DNA of 64,000 bases. Origin: an uncultured Enterobacterales bacterium. GTDB taxonomy: Bacteria; Pseudomonadota; Gammaproteobacteria; Enterobacterales; CALYQQ01. The stretch lies in the NCBI GenBank assembly GCA_945288535.1, contig CALYQQ010000002.1:124001-188000 (forward strand). The letters run 5' to 3'. This document shows positions 61,044 to 64,000 of the stretch, one piece after another; within the stretch, counting starts at the first letter, position 1, and each line of letters starts with the position of its first letter. Under the pieces are notes generated by a model. It saw nothing but the letters and a program-made list of their open reading frames with translations. It was not told the DNA's origin and ran no database searches. Made by a program: the position numbers and the translations under genes.

Positions 61044-61481
61044 ATGAATTTATTACTTATTGGAATTATATTGTTAATGCTTTGTTATATCAGTTTTACC
61101 GATATGAAAAGGCGAGAAATTGATAATATACCGATAGTTATTATATTTTTACTTTCAATTTTTGTTGGAATATTTGTTACAGATTCAATAAGTATTTTGA
61201 TTCCTACTACTATATTAGTCGTTGGTATTATCCTAAGTAGTTTAAATTTGTTAGGTGGTGGAGACGTTAAATTATTATTTGCGTTAACAGTTGGTTTATC
61301 TAGTGAGATGATTTACCATCTATTTATTTTAACCTCTTTCGCTGGGATCCCTGTCGCGATAATAGCATGGGTCGTACATAAATTTAAAAAAAGCCAAGGT
61401 AGATGTGAAGTTCCGTATGGTTTAGCAATATCATTGGGATATATACTTACGTTATTAGCAAATGATATAAAATTATTTTAG
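61044..61481 (+). CDS. tadV: Tad prepilin peptidase TadV/CpaA
   Basis: TadV is the membrane aspartyl peptidase that cleaves the leader from Flp and the TadE/TadF pseudopilins. The 145 residues have about five membrane segments. The first catalytic aspartate lies in FTDMKRREIDN, and the second in the GXGD-type motif LGGGDVKLLFAL. It starts with AAGG at 61033-61036. In Aggregatibacter-type loci tadV follows flp; here it is placed near the end before tadE. Confidence 0.93.
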   Translation: MNLLLIGIILLMLCYISFTDMKRREIDNIPIVIIFLLSIFVGIFVTDSISILIPTTILVVGIILSSLNLLGGGDVKLLFALTVGLSSEMIYHLFILTSFAGIPVAIIAWVVHKFKKSQGRCEVPYGLAISLGYILTLLANDIKLF

Positions 61482-61550
61482 GTCTATTATTAATAAAGAT
61501 TGATATTTGATTACTATTAGTGAGTAAATATTACGTGAGAACATAAAATC

Positions 61551-62060
61551 ATGATGACCTCATTAAAGAAGAATATTCAATTAAAATTTATTTATAATAA
61601 TCTTATAGCTAGAAATAAAAAAGGTATTATAGCAATTGAGTTTTCACTGATAATAATACCTTTTTTATCCTTATTTTTACTTACTGCTGAAATATGCAGA
61701 ATGCTTTATGTAGCATCTGTAATTAATCTATCCTTAGCAGAGTCGTCACGTTATGCGGCTAATAATAAAGAAATTTCTTACAAAGTTGCTTTTATCGCTA
61801 ATTTGAAAAAGAATTTAAGTAATATTCCGTTAATAGCTAATAATAATCAGATATCTTTTAATGTTAGCTATTGTCAATCTATTGAAAGCATTATTGTTGA
61901 AAATTGTACAGAAAATAATGAAAATAATATGCCATTAGCAATATATCGTATTACTTATCATTACAAGCCAATATTTTTTATTTTACCTAATAACTATACT
62001 GAAAAAATGATATCAAAAAGTTTGGTTTATGTTCAGGAATATGAAAGAAATAATTACTAA
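61551..62060 (+). CDS. tadE: Tad minor pseudopilin TadE
   Basis: TadE is a minor pilin-like protein, processed by TadV and needed for pilus assembly. The 169 residues have a basic N-terminus and a processing site after Gly25, with IIAIEFSLIIIPFLSLFLLT following and Glu at +5. The C-terminal part is periplasmic with a cysteine pair (CQSIESIIVENC). It precedes tadF by 16 bases. Confidence 0.88.
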   Translation: MMTSLKKNIQLKFIYNNLIARNKKGIIAIEFSLIIIPFLSLFLLTAEICRMLYVASVINLSLAESSRYAANNKEISYKVAFIANLKKNLSNIPLIANNNQISFNVSYCQSIESIIVENCTENNENNMPLAIYRITYHYKPIFFILPNNYTEKMISKSLVYVQEYERNNY

Positions 62061-62076
62061 CTTGAATAGATAACAT

Positions 62077-62697
62077 ATGTATAAATTATTAACGGCTATT
62101 AAATATAAATTATCTAAATTTATTCATAATAAATCAGCAATCTTATCGATTGAATTTATTATGATTTTTTTGACTTCGGTATGCTTAATATTTATTGCGA
62201 TTGATTTTAGTCTTATGTTGTTACAACAAGGGAAAATAGAAAGAATAAATCACTCGCTTGCGTCAGTTTTAAGGGAAAGAAGTTCATTGTATAGCAATAA
62301 TGGTGCATTGAGTAGAGATACATTTGAATATGTAACACAACAAGATGTTGATCAATTAGCAAGGTTAGCTGTTAAATTATTAGGTCGTAACGATATCGCA
62401 TTAAAAGTTGAACAATTACATTTTGATGAAAATTCTCTTGAAAAAATTATTGATAAAAAAAGATCTAATCAAATAGATGCTAATGGTATGAATGGTCAAT
62501 GTAAGATTGATATGGCACCCTTTAAAACATTTGTAGACTATTCATCAAGAAGCCAACTTAATCGTTGGTTACCCCTTTATAGAGTTACATTATGTATTCC
62601 CGCAAAGCAAAGCATGTTAACAAAGATAATATCATTTATTAAGAATGATAAAGTTATTAATGAATTATCCGTTTCAAATTTGGTCGTGCCGAGATAA
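62077..62697 (+). CDS. tadF: Tad minor pseudopilin TadF
   Basis: This is a pseudopilin of the TadE/TadF family, 206 residues. The hydrophobic segment begins ILSIEFIMIFLTSVCLIFIAIDF with Glu26 at +5, but the residue before the predicted cleavage point is Ala21 rather than Gly, a mild departure from the usual site. The periplasmic part contains TFEYVTQQDVDQLARLAV and two cysteines (GQCKIDM, VTLCIPAK). It is followed by tadG after 48 bases. Confidence 0.85.
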   Translation: MYKLLTAIKYKLSKFIHNKSAILSIEFIMIFLTSVCLIFIAIDFSLMLLQQGKIERINHSLASVLRERSSLYSNNGALSRDTFEYVTQQDVDQLARLAVKLLGRNDIALKVEQLHFDENSLEKIIDKKRSNQIDANGMNGQCKIDMAPFKTFVDYSSRSQLNRWLPLYRVTLCIPAKQSMLTKIISFIKNDKVINELSVSNLVVPR

Positions 62698-62745
62698 TTA
62701 AAGCGTTATACCTAAAGCTTTTCTATAAACTATTAGGAATATAAG

Positions 62746-64000
62746 ATGAATTATCATGTGCTTTTTAAAGTCAAAGCTAAGTACATATTTAATAAAATAG
62801 TCGCTTATTTCCATATGAAAAAGGGCGTATTAGCCTTATCATTTGCAATTATGTTTCCTTTCTATATTGCTTTCCTCATGCTCGCTATTGACGGTTCAAT
62901 GTTACTAAATAAAAAAGCACGATTAGCCGATAGTATGAATGAGGCTGTTTTAGTTATTGCAGCTATTAATAACTACAATAAAACAGCTAGTGATTTACAA
63001 ACAAATTTAAAAGTTCTCGATCACTTTTTAAAGTTTTATTTGCCAAAATCTATATATTCTATGGATGACCTACAAATAAAAATTAAGCTAGTTGATGAAG
63101 GTAACGAGAATAAGCAAAACTATGTCGATTATCGTGCTGTTGCCAAAATATCGGTTAATACAATTTTACCTTTATTTAAGTTAGGATTACCTAGTTTTAA
63201 TTCTACTGTCACGGTAAGTAATTACAATACAAATAGTGGAAATGTTAGAAAGTATAATATTCCTAATGCTATAGATATGGTATTACTTGTTGATTTTTCT
63301 CGTTCTATGAATAAAGAAATGGCACTGGATTTGGACAAAAAAACACAGGCTAAACGTATTGATATTTTAAAAAAAGTTGTTAATAAAGTTATAGACGGTA
63401 TATTAAAAATTGAAGGATCAAAAATAGCGATTGTTCCTTTTGATATAGGTGTTCCTGTTATTAGTAAGCATAAAAATGAATTTAACCAATATGATTTGGA
63501 ATGTTCTGTATTATTTGTTCCAAAACAACAATATAAAATTAATTATAATTTTTGGGCAAATAAATTTGTGGATGCAAAACGAGATAGCCTTGATCCAGAT
63601 AAAGATGAGATTAAACTAAATGAAATTATTTATTATATGGATAATGCTAGGTATCAATATTATTTAAACATGTTTTTACCTATGCATCCAGAATTAGAAA
63701 ATGATATGAATAAGTTAGTTAATACGCCATTTTCTTTTTGTAAATTTAATACTAATGGAAGTATTATTAAAGGATATGCTAAATATAGTTGTGAATGGGA
63801 AGAGATAAATAGTATATTTAGAGAACCTAATCTAGAATTAATTAAAAATGAATATAATAAAGTTATTTTAAATCTTAGAACTATGCGATCACCAATAGAA
63901 ACAGCAAATGGGTTAGGTTATATATCCTTTGTTAATCATGAAACTGTTGATATAGAAAAAACAATAGAAGGGATGTTTGATAGTAATAATATTGTTAGCT
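62746..64000 (+). CDS. tadG: Tad assembly protein TadG with vWA domain, 3' end outside the window
   Basis: An open frame from the ATG at 62746 runs to the window edge, about 418 residues without a stop. The N-terminal segment is KKGVLALSFAIMFPFYIAFLMLAIDG (about 25-50, hydrophobic), followed by KKARLADSMNEAVLVIAA, typical of the TadE/TadG group. From about residue 178 a von Willebrand A domain begins (MVLLVDFSRSMNKEM) with the MIDAS motif DFSRS at D183. TadG is membrane-anchored with a large periplasmic part. TAAGAT upstream is a weak ribosome site. Confidence 0.88.
   Translation, partial: MNYHVLFKVKAKYIFNKIVAYFHMKKGVLALSFAIMFPFYIAFLMLAIDGSMLLNKKARLADSMNEAVLVIAAINNYNKTASDLQTNLKVLDHFLKFYLPKSIYSMDDLQIKIKLVDEGNENKQNYVDYRAVAKISVNTILPLFKLGLPSFNSTVTVSNYNTNSGNVRKYNIPNAIDMVLLVDFSRSMNKEMALDLDKKTQAKRIDILKKVVNKVIDGILKIEGSKIAIVPFDIGVPVISKHKNEFNQYDLECSVLFVPKQQYKINYNFWANKFVDAKRDSLDPDKDEIKLNEIIYYMDNARYQYYLNMFLPMHPELENDMNKLVNTPFSFCKFNTNGSIIKGYAKYSCEWEEINSIFREPNLELIKNEYNKVILNLRTMRSPIETANGLGYISFVNHETVDIEKTIEGMFDSNNIVS

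Overview
The window reads as chromosomal DNA of an AT-rich gammaproteobacterium close to the Enterobacterales/Orbales. Protein after protein matches an Escherichia coli counterpart in length and motif (ModF, ModE, UvrB, MoaA-E, the full his operon, ArtPIQM, SbcB, FolE, SanA, YohJ/K), and many blocks keep E. coli-like order. Non-coding stretches are long and very AT-rich, with no insertion sequences, prophage or tRNA/rRNA genes that I can see. Several gaps lie where E. coli has genes (purF, gal, bio, ybhK, putA, cdd), which suggests gene loss in a host-adapted or streamlined lineage. The species cannot be named from this sequence alone. Comparisons with E. coli order are from memory.

Layout: 1-2118 folC (5' cut by the window edge), dedD and cvpA, with no purF after it. 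2470-5447 yfcH, yfcE, yfcD and gpmA, the last with a Fur-box-like site. 6323-13140 the molybdate block: a small membrane protein, modF, modE, then modABC behind a ModE palindrome, then ybhA. 14339-20229 uvrB (LexA box and DnaA-box pair upstream) and moaABCDE behind a probable molybdenum-cofactor riboswitch. 20277-26466 an unknown 299-residue protein, ybhL, putP and a Dps with an unusual basic tail. 26763-30753 dusC, moeB, moeA and folE. 30943-37252 sanA, yohK, yohJ, a putrescine permease with a possible leader peptide, sbcB and an HdeD-like protein. 37414-44651 the his operon hisL-GDCBHAFI with an attenuator. 44764-47662 artPIQM, arginine uptake. 47971-49275 a predicted exported RCC1-repeat protein. 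50649-64000 a Tad (Flp) pilus locus that runs off the right edge within tadG.

The molybdenum genes form one system: ModABC imports molybdate, ModE senses it, MoaA-E build molybdopterin, and MoeB/MoeA activate MoaD and insert the metal. The Tad locus (flp, rcpC, rcpA, tadZ, tadA, tadB, tadC, tadD, two unknown genes, tadV, tadE, tadF, tadG) encodes an adhesive pilus machine. Its most unusual feature is a TadD lipoprotein carrying a C-terminal AMIN-like peptidoglycan-binding domain. Two unrecognised genes lie between tadD and tadV, and one of them is built from an internal duplication.
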